From Ciona savignyi (taxonomy: Eukaryota; Chordata; Ascidiacea; Phlebobranchia; Cionidae), in contig CH003098.1 in assembly GCA_000149265.1 (NCBI GenBank), forward strand, positions 577,284 to 641,283: a DNA stretch of 64,000 bases. Reading direction: 5' to 3'. Within the stretch, counting starts at the first letter, position 1; each line of letters begins with the position of its first letter. Shown one piece after another: positions 12,401-23,759 of the stretch. The notes beneath the pieces are model-generated. The model was given only the letters and a program-made list of their open reading frames with translations, was not told the origin of the DNA and did no database searches. Both the position numbers and the translations under genes were made by a program.

Positions 12401-15400
12401 ATTGAAAATTTAATTCTTAAGTGCGCGAATAAAAGTAAAAGAGGAACGCCCCACGTATGAATCGTGTTTAATTTTATTTAAGATATGTATGTGTGTTTTT
12501 AAAATTTCATATTAAAAAATGTTTTGTTTCTTTTTTTAGCTAAGAGAGTTTGAATATGTATGCAATGTATTTCTTTAAGGAATATCAAGATATGTAAGTG
12601 GTAAATATACATTTCGGTGTAAATTAAATTTGCGTTTTAATAAATTGTTTTTCTGTTAAAGATACCAAACACATGTCCAAGTATCGTGTAAAGCGAATTT
12701 ATTTTCTGTCCAAATCGCTCGCGTTGTTGTATTTGTAGAAAAGAGCGTGTCCTGCAGTTTTTTATGCGCGACATTATCACAGTTCACTGTCGGGTTACCT
12801 CCGAGTTTGATTGAGCGAAGCGACGCCGTCGGCACAGATCGTTCCCCGCCGCTGTGATACCGCTGCAACACCTGTACGATACTGTTGCAGCAGCATCAAC
12901 TCTTTTATCGACGATTATCAGCGTTTACGATCCGAGCAAAATATTAACATGTGCAGTATTACGAAGTTGTCGATCACCATTTAATGGTTGAAAAACATTT
13001 TGTTTTCTATGTAAATTAGTTTCTTTCTAATTTACTGGGTAAAATTACATCCAAATTTGGTTAAGATTCCACTAAGATTTTAAATCAGTTTGCGTCCACA
13101 TAGAGTTGGATAACCAGTTAACTGTGTAAACGCATACAAATATGGTCAACAAAATGTTAAAACCCGGGTGAGTTCAACTTAGACTTGTCTCGTACTTCCG
13201 GGTTCGAATAACTCCTCACGATTATTGCGTCACTTATCGGTAACGCCTTGACACTTCTCCGATTCCCCCCGCAGTCTAGAACAGCGGGGTATTGACATTA
13301 TGAGGTCATAATACTGCATTGTGAGATCGGGCTGGCATACCAGCAAGAACAATAGGACGGCTATACGCGTGTGCCATGTATCAGTATTACCCAAAATTGG
13401 CTTAGAATTCGGGAATGGCTTCCCACCGAGAGAAAGCCGGATAACGGAGAGAATATGGAACAGCTACTTGGTTTGTGTAAGAAATTAAGCGCTGTCTTCG
13501 TTTTCTCTTTACCCAACCCCTAAACAGTAGTTGCGTCAAACGCGGACGCGGCATGTAAAACTCCCATCAACGCTGCTGTATTCGCCTTCGCGTTAAGGAC
13601 GCAATTTTCATATCGATGCTCAAAAATGCCGAAATGCCATCCCCGAGATTTTCGATATCGTCCCAGCCATTATCACGGACCATACATCAAATTCTGGCCG
13701 CGGTAACTCGAGCCCAGGCAGCCCGGGTGAGCAGCTCACCGTGCCCAATGTTTATTGCCGAGATTTGGCCGATAACGAGATCATGGTTTCCTCGTTCGCG
13801 GGTAAACACTCGCCGAAATACACAGCTGCAGGTAGGTCGGCGTATTGGCGGCTCCGAGGTCTGATCAATTGTCTAATGTGCCAAGCCATTCATCATGTTC
13901 GAAATGTGGCGACGATAAGCGAGCCACCTATCGACCGCTAAGCCCACGCCACAAAAGGTCGAACGTTTCATACGGCAGAGATCTTGTCTGCTGTGTACCA
14001 GCGAACCCATGCGAAGTTTTTCGACACAAAATGTTGACACTCGCCGCATTTGACGTAGCCAAAACATAGCAATGTTTAGATAAACGACAGATTACTATTT
14101 CTCCTTTTAATATTGACAAAATATCAGACATGTATGCAGGGGTTACGAGAACAGAAGTGCGTGCCTTGAAATTTCTCAGCGGTAAAACAAGCGAGGCTGA
14201 TAAGATATTTGCCAAAGCTGCATCGGTATATGACCGGTTTGTTTATCGAAGACGTGTTGTAGGTATGCTACCATATAAAATCGATTTAAAAACCGAGGAG
14301 CAACTTAAACGACACGACGACTACCTAAGACACTGGCTTCTCACTGAATAAATGTCGACCATTGTCGCTGTTATAATATTTACCAGCAAACACCCGCTAT
14401 CGGCATTTAACCCTTCAGCGCTTATCACATGGCGTTAATGACCGATTATGACGCAATTTGGCCCGTGCGCGTATATCTACATATTGTGTATTGACAATCA
14501 ACTTCCGCAAATATTATGATAAAGCATTTAACAATTTGCGACCAAAAAAATGAAGTGTGTCCATAAAACCGCCTGACAAAACATTTTTCCTTCCACAAAA
14601 CAACGTTAAACAGATTCCATCTGTCTTTACCGTTTTCCCGAACGATAACGAATAGCAAACACTCCCAGGCTAAGATAAAATCCATAAGCGGACTTTGTCA
14701 TATTTTTCTTGTTTGCACTAAACTCCCCAACTCCCCGTGCAATAATTAAGCTAATTAACCATCGGGGATTCTCGTTTATTGCGTTCGGAACAGTTCGGTT
14801 TGTGTTTTCAAAAATCAATGCAATTTAACTTGAAGACAGTCGTCATTTTTTAGCATTGAAACATATTAACTTTGAAAATCTGTTTAAACTCAACTTCCAA
14901 TACAAGAATTTTTGGGTTTGTTAAATACGGAAGCGTGACATAAGCTACGACACGCCCCGTTCTCGGATGTTTGCTGCTGGAATTAACACCCAGTTATGGC
15001 AAACAGCCAATATTAGAGCGGTTACTGATAAAAGATAATTAGAACATATGTCAAGCCCAAATTCCACCAGGCATATGTTTCCTGCATGATTTCGTCGACG
15101 CTATTCCACGAATTGTCAAGAGGAAATTTGCAATCATTGAATGATGTGGCGAAAAGTAGCGAAATTTTAATTTACCGATGCAAATTAACCCCGCAATTTA
15201 GGGCATGATACGATAATTTTGATAAAACAAAGTTAATCCAACTTTAAATTTAAAATTGTTAATTTGTGCTACATAAAAACATTTCACTGCCTCTGGTTGC
15301 ACAGTGTTTAACTTACTGTTGGTAGTCGTGCTTGCAGAAGAGTTGCCCATCGCTAAAGTAACAGGAGCGTTGGAGTTTCCGTCGGCAGATGGCGCACTTT

Positions 15401-16336
15401 GCACAACTTTCGTGCCACGACAAACCACCGATATGAAGCAAATATTTGTCCTGCAGGAAAAAGTTTACAGATATTAGGGGGAATTTTCACATACAACGAA
15501 TAAAATATTTATCAAAATTTTATAGCACATAAGCATACCGCCAACGATTTGCTAAAAATTAGTAATATATCATATAAAAACACAAATATCGAATGGACGA
15601 AAAAGTGTGAATTATATGTGTATCAATACGTTTGCACGTATTTATAATATATAATTATAGTTTGATACCAAGAAATTATAATGTCAGTTTAATATTATGT
15701 TACTAGAGTATAAAAATGACCAAATCGACACAAACCGTCATTTTCAAAGAGAAAAAACAACAACCAATATTTAAGAAAAAATAAAAACTGCTTTAGATTT
15801 ACCTCTATTGGAATATCGCAGCCTTGACACAAATTCGCCATTTGAACTGAATGGTTTTGCTGCAGAGGTGTATTACTCGGGCAATGCGATATGCTGCTGA
15901 AGCAAAGAGCTTCCGACACATCTTCTGCGTCTCTTGCTCCTAACAAACTCTCGTCGCTTTTGCATGAGGATGGCGACTTCCTCCATATAACATCGTCGGT
16001 TATTGGCGAATTGTCCGTTTTCATATTCTCTGCCAGTTGGTTTTGTCGCGCACTGCTCTGGTCTGAGTATACGCCATTGGGCGATGCATTGGATAAGTTG
16101 TCGAACTGACCCAAGTCCCCGAATTCCCCGATCTGGGACCAGTTTGATGACGTAACACTTGATGATGTCATGAAACGATCATCAGGGTATTGTTCCCTGC
16201 CGAGCATGGCTACTTCGTTAGCAGAATTAAAACACATCTCTCTATTCGATACGTGCATGATACTCGACTCTTGATCGCTTGTTTTTAAATTTCTTCGAGA
16301 TACGTTCGATTTCTTACCAAAACTGGAACGCAGCAT
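3478..16336 (-). CDS. Lmx1: LIM-homeodomain transcription factor, Lmx1 type
   Basis: Nine coding exons on the minus strand: 16336-15803, 15450-15317, 7151-6996, 6735-6503, 6170-6071, 5653-5524, 4920-4776, 4262-4095, 3800-3478. All junctions keep phase with GT-AG sites and give 640 aa. LIM1 (about 170-222) shows CQGC, WHESC, CAIC and CKHD. LIM2 (about 228-297) shows CSGC, YHVGC, CVTC and a late CWTD. An acidic Ser/Asp linker precedes the homeodomain (about 401-460), which has KRPRTIL, KPCRKVRE and [19 protein letters not shown]. The last residues ([16 protein letters not shown]) match the C-terminal signature of vertebrate LMX1A/B. The start ATG has an in-frame TAA directly before it. The roughly 169-residue Ser/Asn-rich region before LIM1 is much longer than the few dozen residues in vertebrate LMX1. 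It is a nuclear DNA-binding regulator, known in chordates for dorsal neural and neuronal patterning. Orthology to Lmx1 is very secure; the exact 5' end is less so. Confidence 0.96.
7200..7306 (-). repeat. Degraded SINE copy in Lmx1 intron 2
   Basis: Minus strand: GTCGTGTGGCCGAGTGCTTG, CACATATAG, then CATCATGACTTCGAAACAC. This fits the main family order with heavy decay. Confidence 0.55.
13597..14351 (+). CDS. Candidate two-exon coding piece nested in the Lmx1 intron
   Basis: An open frame from 13597 runs to a strong donor (GCTGCAG|GTAGGT, exon end 13831). It joins in phase to an exon starting after ATATCAG at 14128 and ending at TAA 14349-14351. The pieces read 78 and about 74 residues, for example [20 protein letters not shown] in the first and [18 protein letters not shown] in the second. 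The second exon alone also opens with an ATG (14130). The family is not recognised and there is no in-frame Met near the start of the first piece. It could be a nested gene, a decayed mobile-element ORF or chance. Confidence 0.25.
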
Positions 16337-18504
16337 TTATTACTGGAGCATCCAGCAAAACTATCAATTCTGCCTGAAATCTGTAAAACAACATTAAACA
16401 CTTATCAGTGCATCCGAAGTTAATAAATCGCACATCAGATCTATACAATGAATATGGTTAGACGTAAGCGTTTTTCATTTTATCTGCCAGATCTCTAACT
16501 AGGTTTTTCTTTACTGAAGACGTTGTCAGAAGATGCGTAGTCACTTATACGCCGCGAAACTTTCTCTCAAGTAAAATGGCGGGCCATGGCGGGCACGACG
16601 ACCCAGTGTGCTCGCATTATGCGGTCACAGAGTGATCGAATTCTGACAGTCGCCGCCGGTAAAATACAACGTCGGGTCGTTAGTGCGTTTTTCTCTTTCC
16701 GATCTCATTCAAGTGTATTTTGTACTCAAAGCAGGGGCATTCATCTCTTTACTCGCCCGGCCCAAGTCAAAACATTTATTTCCCACCATTGTACAAATCA
16801 AGCATATTCTGTAAAGTTTTAAATCCGAGAGTAGGATTCGGGCTTTCAATTATTCATAGTATTTAGAAGAGTCAGTATAATCCGCCCAAGTTTATTTGCA
16901 ACTGTAAATAATATCATGAGACTGCTGAACGATTTTGTATGGAATGAGTAAATGTAGGAATTGTTATAGAATACCATAATACGGGCACATTGTATTGACT
17001 TAGATAGACAATAATCGTAAGCGAAACTGATTGAACTTATCAGGTAACCACCGCTTGCTTGTCGAGCTTTGCTAATCCCGATTAACCGTTACAAAATCTT
17101 GTACGTATTTAAAGTTTCTAGCAGCGATGTTAACAAAAGCACGGATGCTTTCAGCTTCTAGTACATTTAGTTGCGGCTCTTATGGCATAATCCTCTCGCC
17201 GATCGTCGCAAATCAACCACGGTGTCCGTAGCATTCATAGAGACCGTAACAAATGGATTTCCGAACTTGTTCTAATCACCGTGTAACCGATGCAGACAGC
17301 GCTTTCTGTCCTGGGTAGTCTGCGGAACTGTTACCAGCTGCGAAACCTATACTTACGCTACCCCCTGAGCATTTTTCTTACAGCAGCGGGTGATTTTCGT
17401 CGACAAAAATCCTGATTTATAATTATAGGCTACGGAACTTACTGTTTCTTAGGTTACTACTTTATAACACTACGACATATAAATGCATAATATTGACATG
17501 GTCTCAAACACGCCTTTAGGCTACATGGCTTAATATGCAAGTAATATTTGGCTTGTTTGTTAAAACTAAATTTTGGTTTAATGTACTATTAGATTCTATA
17601 TATAATAGGCATATTCGACTATTCTGTTGGCTATATTCCCTTACGACTGTGACAGTTTTACACAAGCGTTCGTATCGTCGTTACTGACAGCCTTCGGACT
17701 ACAAGATAAGATCGCAAATCCCTTTGAGGTTGCAATCTCGCCTTCATATGCAAAAGAAAAACCCTTCGCACCAAACAAATGGCGTTAATGTGACGATAAG
17801 CTAAATCTAAGACAGGATAAGGTAATGTCAGAATAAGTCGCGGTATAATGTAGTGCAGCAACATTTATTTTATGTTTTAAACATTATTTTAATGTTCTAG
17901 GCTGTGTCACCAAATTAAAACACATCAAAGACATTGGCCTATCACTACCTTTTTTAACTGTGTCGTTATTTAAAAGTTACACTTGTGTAGCTATATAGTG
18001 ATCGCAGAAGGTGTAACTTTCCCTATCCGCCTTCTCCGTTCGTGTGTCACTGTTAAGCAGTGTGGAATCCGTATGCACCCTGATCAATAACAACAAAATG
18101 TTGTGTCCCTGTCGGGTGCGGGGCATAAAATACCCTGCCTTGATCCAACGGTGTAATATTAACCGTCCAAAACCATGGCTGCTACGTTGGTGATAATATT
18201 TAAAAACTAAAATAGCTCAATGCTAATCTGCAGTTATATTGTCCAGTCATACCATCGATCTTAGAAAACAGCTGAAACATATAGCTTTACAGATAAACAA
18301 ATAAATATATTTTACTTGCAAAAATTGGTATGCAAATTTTATGTGTGGGATATGATATTTATGTTTATCCATGTGAATGGAAAAACGCAAGGGTCGTTAA
18401 CAAACAAGCAATCGTCAGACTACCTGTCGCACTCCGTCGAGTTACCCGAGATTGCAGTATGTTGTGCATGATTTAGACGTTTGTTCAATTTTGTAGAATC
18501 TATT

Positions 18505-18690
18505 ATTCCACTGGGTTTATCCGACGGTGGTCGCGGGGTATTCTGGCGATTACCCGTGTGTTAACGTCCCTTGCGTCTTTCCAATCACGAAGTTAACATG
18601 ACTATCCTATCCCATTCTAACTCATTTCGAACCCACGACTCTTCGGCTGAAAGTCGACGCACTAATCAATCAAGCTAATCGATAAAGAAC
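18505..18690 (-). repeat. Second tRNA-derived SINE-like repeat
   Basis: On the minus strand there is a tRNA-like head (about 18635-18685) with a box-B-like GTGGGTTCGAAA and an intact-looking anticodon arm (GACTTTCAG...). The body contains a segment (cgattacccgtgtgttaac) that recurs at about 22160-22180. This supports a dispersed short element distinct from the main SINE of this window. The boundaries are approximate and no flanking duplication was found. Confidence 0.35.
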
Positions 18691-19268
18691 ACCAACACAA
18701 TTGAAATATTGAAACAGGCATCAGTTTGAGTAATGTAATTTTAAATAAAATTGTGTTACTAAAAATTCGCAAATCCTACAAAAATGTCGCAAATCCTGCA
18801 AAAAAATATTTTTCTACTATATCTATGTTTTACCGTTGCCGCCAACTGAAGTATGTTTTCAAAAGCATTGTGGGCCAGGTTTTTATTTTGATTGTTGCTG
18901 TTGTTTATATTTTGCGTAAAATTTAGTGTAAACAGTTAAAACATACCAGCAACGATATTAGGTTTTTGTTTTAGTTGCCCAATTAAGTAAATGTTGTTTC
19001 TAGCTTAGATAATCCATCAATTAATATTTAGCAAATACCTACTTAATATACAAACTAAATAATGTGTGCACTTCAGAAAGTAATCTGGTACATACTTAAT
19101 TTCATGGCAAAAATGTACACCCTTATTGTACAGGCAGACTGCTAAGATTGCCAATTGGGGTGCCTCTAATTACCACAGGAGCATTTGGAACCCTAACTCT
19201 AACCCTTCAATTGATCCTGTAGTGATTGGAGGTACCAGCTAACTGCACTCTCTTGGGTACTTTTTACA

Positions 19269-19351
19269 GGTAATGCAATACTAAACAATAAATACATACC
19301 GGTATCGGTACACAGGTAATGCAATACTAAACAATAAATACATACCGGTAT
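19269..19351 (+). repeat. 46-bp direct tandem duplication
   Basis: The block beginning GGTAATGCAATACTAAACAA is repeated immediately downstream (start at about 19315), with the second copy about 37 bases long. The copies appear identical, which suggests a recent event. It lies 200-300 bp before the WRAP73 start. Confidence 0.85.
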
Positions 19352-19572
19352 CTAAAGCTGACTAGATATATAGAAATGATTTTAATGTATAAAATTTAGG
19401 CTTAACTTGACAATCATCCCAAGAATAAAGTTTATTTAAGTGATACAGTATTGTATGGGGTTTTATTATAATATACAGCTAATGATGAATGGCATTTAAC
19501 TATTACTATGTATCTCTATCAAATTAATGTTATTTTTCAGATTAAATAGTTTTATTGGTCAAGAAATCCGGA

Positions 19573-21298
19573 ATGAACTTTTCGGAGTTATTTAATCAAA
19601 CACAGTCTCTAGTGAGATTTTCCCCAGATGGGAATTACCTCGCGAATTGCGTGTCATATAAAGTGATCATTCGCGCGGTGGAAACGCTTCAAATTCTTCG
19701 CCTTTACACCTGCATGGATGCAGTACAAAGCTTAGAATGGTCGTCTGACTCACAATTTCTACTCTGTGCCATGTACAAGCGTGGTTTGGTGCAAGTATGG
19801 TCTGTTGAACAGCCAGATTGGACTTGCAAAATCGACGAAGGTTCTGCCGGTCTGATCCATGCCCAGTGGAGCCCAGATGGAAGGCATGTACTGACCACGG
19901 CAAGCTTTAACCTCAGAATCACAGTCTGGTCGCTTGTAAATAAATCTATATCTTATATCCGTTACATAAAGAACTCAAAAGACTGTTTAAGCTTCTCTTC
20001 TAGTGGGAAATACCTTGCAGTGGGGGAGAGCAGGAAGTGTAAGGATTTTATCAGCGTTTTTGATGTTGAATCGTGGCAACTACTAAAATTATTTGAAACT
20101 GATACAGAGGACCTAAGTGGCATTAAATGGTCACCAGACAGCCGTGTAATTTGTGCATGGGAACATTGTTTGTGGTACAAAATACTCATTTACACAATGG
20201 ATGGTAGATGTCTCAGTACTTTTAAAGCGTATGACTGGGCTCTGGGTGTCAAGCGGATAGAGTGGTCCCCTGCGAGTCAGTTTTTAGCAGTTGGCAGCTA
20301 TGACCAAAAGGTCAGAGTGTTAAACTACATAACATGGAAAAGTATTTCAGAATTCTCACACACCCAATCTGTAAATACAAACGATGCTGTTGTTTTTGAA
20401 GAAGTTAATGCAGCTGCAAAGGTTAATGCTACATTGGAAAGTACAAAGAAACCCTCAGAACTATTCTCAACACAGAGCAAATACCAAATCTGTGAAACTC
20501 CTCTGGAGTTACCATTCGTAAAGCCAGACCCCCAAAAACCCAATCCGAAAATTGGGATCTCATGGTTGGCATTTAGCTCAGACAACAGGTACCTTGCCAC
20601 GATTGACGATAGCATGAAAAGTGCACTTCACATCTGGACAATGAAAACGCTTTCTTTGTTTGTTATTATTAAGCAATTGGAGCCCATCAAATGTGCAAGG
20701 TAAAGAGATTGATATATTTGTTATTTATATCCCAGGAATAGCGATCCCTAGTTTCCAGAAATGTCTTACATGCATGTTTTTTCCTGTAAATGAGAAATCA
20801 CAGTGGATTTATTACATTGGCAAGTGCTAGATTACCTTGTGTTCATTGTCAGGTTTTGAATAAGCTATGTAGCCGGACTAATATATTAAAGAATGCACCT
20901 TAAAACATAGTTAATTGTTGTTGGATTTCCAATGTCAGTTGCCCAATTATCATACTATTATAGCCTGGTGCAATATAGTATAAAAATCTGATTATTAGGA
21001 TAGACCGATAAAGGGTAGGTGGACCAGCACTAAATCTGTATCATTTAAATCTCCTCTTTTTGTTTAAAATAGATGGAATCCACGTTTATGTCGGCTGGCT
21101 TACTGTTGCGGCAACAACAAAATATACCTGTGGGCTCCTTCTGGTGCGGTTTCCGTCCAAATTCCCCTCGCTTCACTCTTCCACACCCATTCTCTGCGTT
21201 GGCATCCGGATGGTGGCTCTCTGGTTCTTGCGAGCAAAGAGCAAATGTGCGTCTGTTATTTGCAAACCAAGGAAAAGGAGAAAAGCACCTTGGAGTAG
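19573..21298 (+). CDS. WRAP73: WD-repeat protein WRAP73 (WDR8)
   Basis: Two exons, 19573-20699 and 21073-21298 (stop TAG), joined in phase (AAG|GTAAAG donor, AAAATAG acceptor), giving 450 aa against about 460 in human WRAP73. The start is the ATG of MNFSELF, matching the vertebrate N-terminus. Diagnostic stretches include TLQILRLYTC, LCAMYKRGLVQVWS (about 64-77), KIDEGSAG, WSPDGRHVL (about 99-107), LRITVWSL, SQFLAVGSYD and NPKIGI. Exon 2 supplies the last blade (KIYLWAPSG). In other eukaryotes WDR8/WRAP73 is centrosomal; it acts with SSX2IP/Msd1-type partners in anchoring microtubule minus ends and in spindle and cilium function. An acceptor-like TATTTTTCAG 32 bases upstream of the ATG suggests a spliced 5' end, possibly a spliced-leader site. 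Confidence 0.97.
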
Positions 21299-22484
21299 CT
21301 GATGCTCCAACTAAACACCCCCAATTTACAATATTTTGATGCAGCATCACTGTTATTAATACCTGTTCATGCTTGTTCTTGTTTTAGTAGTTTCTTGTGT
21401 AGATTGTATTTTATTACAATGCCTTATATTATGGAACGTTTATTCGCAATACACATAATGGAGAAATGATTATTTACATTTATTACGGATTTCAGTTTGA
21501 CCTACAAAAAATCATGTATGGTCAACCAGGAAAACTAACCACTGTGTTGTACAAGATTGTTTTTAATTATAAAAATGCATCATGAAATCGTATAAATTTT
21601 TACACCCTTAGCGCACCACCCCCTTGTCTGCGTTTACACGGACGATATAGTTCTAGTGGTAACGGGGTCGACCGTCAGCAAGACGTTCTTAAGTTCGAAA
21701 CCAACTGATGCTAAACGACCCTTTCTGAAATATATTTGTTCACTGGTGGAATAAAACGAATGAAATGTCTCTGTAGTGTGTAACATTAACACACCAAACA
21801 TAAATGACTCGTATTTTCTACGACTACTCGTTTGAAAGCACCAGGGATTTTTCACCATCGGAACAAGCATAATTTACGCCTGACTCTCAGGATTTTCGCA
21901 AACACAACCCGTATGACTGCAGTCGACCATTAACGCTATTGGTAACATAAATTTAATAGAACCTAGATCGAGCCAACGTCCGTAAAGTGCCTTTGCCCAA
22001 TCACACAACCACTTCGCTATAGCTAGTCTGTTGAGTCCTTGAGCAAGGCAATTAACGAACACTGCCTAAATCCCGTGGAATGATGGGTTCCACCAAATTA
22101 AAGAAACATGTGTTACACAACACACTGCAATAGCTTCGGTAACTAGACCGTGGGCGCGAGGTAATCTGACGATTGCCCATGTGTTAACCCCCTTGGTTTT
22201 CCTCTTGACGGGGATAAACAAGAATATCACGTCATATAAAGTTCATATGCAATTTCTCTGGATGGGAGACCGTGGCTTTCTAAGTCGTCTTACTAAAAAA
22301 TGTTTATTTTCGAACTCGAAATCTTATATGGTTATATATTTTGATGCTTGCTGACATAGGTATAAAAACGACAACAATTAAAATTTGACAAACAAAATAA
22401 AAAATGACCAAAAAGTAAAAAATCATACTAACATCGAATAAAAATCGATTTTAATACACTGTCCAGTCATTTTAATCGTTATAT
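21299..22484. other. Convergent spacer between WRAP73 and SSNA1
   Basis: Both 3' ends lie here. A minus-strand AATAAA (plus-strand TTTATT at about 22303-22308), roughly 180 bases past the SSNA1 stop, is a plausible poly(A) signal. The rest holds repeat-like sequence (see 22100-22260) and no credible ORF. Confidence 0.5.
22100..22260. repeat. Short dispersed repeat related to 18.5 kb
   Basis: The segment with GCGAGGTAATCTG and CCCATGTGTTAAC resembles 18530-18570, and the GAGCGCGAGGTAAT part also recurs at about 6394-6410. The preceding CTTGAGCAAGGC (about 22040) is typical of SINE bodies in marine animals. The orientation and ends are uncertain. Confidence 0.35.
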
Positions 22485-23736
22485 TTAGTCACGATTTGGG
22501 CCAGGCTTCGGAAGCTTAAAATCTGAACCAGTTAAAGCGGCTTCTTTTAACTTTAGCTTATTAGCTGCTCCATGCACAGTTTGTAGCAGAGCTTGAGAAG
22601 TCTCCATTACCCGTGCGTATGCCACTTGCGTTTCGCATATCGCGCGGTCAAACTCGTTTTGCGATGTCATCTTTTTCGCTATGTCCTCATTCACTTTTGC
22701 TAACCTAAAACCAAATGTATATATATATATATGGATAAATGGATTAAGCATCAAATGATTTTTGCCGGAATTACAACACGATTAAGTGTTACCTTGTTAC
22801 TGGCTACCTGTACCTGAATCGAATCTAAATCTAAAATCGAAGTTCGTTTGGACGAATGGTTAGCCTGACCGACACATATGGTATACAAAAATAACTTGGG
22901 TACCCACCCATACTGGTTCGAAACTTTGCACAGTTATAAAAATGTATCGTAATGCGTTTTTTGGTTAGTTGCGTGGGGTTTCTTCTACTATTCTGGACAC
23001 ATCCTTTACATTTTATCTGCCCCAATCGTTAGCTCTTCATTTAAATTCGTTAAACTTTTTCTTAAATCATGGATTCGAATTGGTCGTTTAAAAGTCGAAC
23101 AATAAAACAAATAATAGAAATAAAACATATTGGAATACTAAATTAATAATATTCAGAAGTGCAATGTATTCCGACGGACGCCCCTGTTATAACTATTGTC
23201 GATTTTCAGACCCAAAAATCATACAGTAGCCTGTCAGATTGCTCAAAATCGGTTTCTTAAATTTTTTGAGCTAGGTCAATTACGAACCCACCATGGGCCT
23301 GCTGCTAAGACCGTTTTTTCATATATTTCGCGTTATACATTAGGTTTTTGGCTTGAAACTGACTTTAAGCTTATTGACTAAGTGCTCGGAAATTGCAATT
23401 AACAGACATAGCATGCACGCATTGAAAATAAAATTCTTCTATGTAGGCCTATGTTTTATCGTATTAAAATGTAAAAAATAATATAATCACGTAAAGGCAT
23501 GTGCTCCATATTCTACATAAGGTCTAATTCCAAGTAAATAAATTTTTGCCATAGACCCCTTACCGATTTGTAAGGATTCGAATGTCGTTGTGCAGTTTTT
23601 CCTTCTCTTCCTGGTCAGATTCAATTTGTCGACGAAGGTCGTCACGTTTGGAACAGAGGTCCTCAATACATTTTACCATTTCGTTGTTGTATGATTGCAG
23701 TACAGCACCGCTCGGATTCGGAGAAGGAAAATTCAT
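22485..23736 (-). CDS. SSNA1: SSNA1 / NA14 coiled-coil microtubule protein
   Basis: Two exons, 23736-23564 and 22704-22485 (stop TAA), joined in phase (AAATCG|GTAAGG donor, TTTTAG acceptor), giving 130 aa against 119 in human. Hallmarks are [17 protein letters not shown] in the N-terminal third and [11 protein letters not shown] followed by [20 protein letters not shown], closely matching vertebrate SSNA1. Almost the whole chain after residue 15 is predicted coiled coil by composition. The start is taken at MNFPSP; the frame is open further 5' but without another ATG, and a TTTCAG acceptor at 23755-23757 cuts it off. SSNA1 forms fibrils that bind and branch microtubules at centrosomes, basal bodies and axons. 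The C-terminal tail (LPKPGPNRD) differs from vertebrates. Confidence 0.96.
22845..22940 (+). repeat. Diverged SINE copy (main family)
   Basis: It retains GAATGGTTAGCCTGACCGA (box-A-like) and CTGGTTCGAAACTTTGCAC (box-B-like) with the family spacing. It lies just upstream of exon 2, inside the single SSNA1 intron. Confidence 0.6.
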
Positions 23737-23759
23737 TCCAATTTTGTCACTTTTCTGAA

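Larger units (their letters stand above)
7152..15316. other. 8.2 kb Lmx1 intron 2 (between the LIM1 and LIM2 exons)
   Basis: This is by far the largest intron of Lmx1 and separates the two LIM domains. Only weak features are visible: a degraded minus-strand SINE near 7200-7306 and a possible plus-strand coding stretch at 13597-14351. The rest is AT-rich with scattered GC-rich islands (for example about 11640-11760 and 12170-12380). Its size makes it a natural place for enhancers, but no specific element can be proved from one sequence. Confidence 0.6.
16337..19572. promoter_or_regulatory. Divergent spacer between Lmx1 and WRAP73
   Basis: Lmx1 (minus) and WRAP73 (plus) are head to head, so this 3.2 kb carries both 5' regions. 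On the minus strand a TTTTACAG acceptor lies at about 16384, 48 bases before the Lmx1 ATG. A GTAAGTAT donor lies at 17356, which could end an upstream untranslated exon. On the plus strand TATTTTTCAG ends at 19540, 32 bases before the WRAP73 ATG. It also contains a SINE-like repeat (about 18505-18690) and a 46-bp direct duplication (19269-19351). Confidence 0.45.

Noticed and set aside
15891-16109. Plus-strand ORF opposite Lmx1 exon 1
   Set aside because: Shadow of the coding strand; Lmx1 is secure here.
19555-19572. A longer WRAP73 start giving MVKKSG before MNFSELF
   Set aside because: The upstream start would be a TTG codon; MNFSELF matches the vertebrate N-terminus and has a true ATG.
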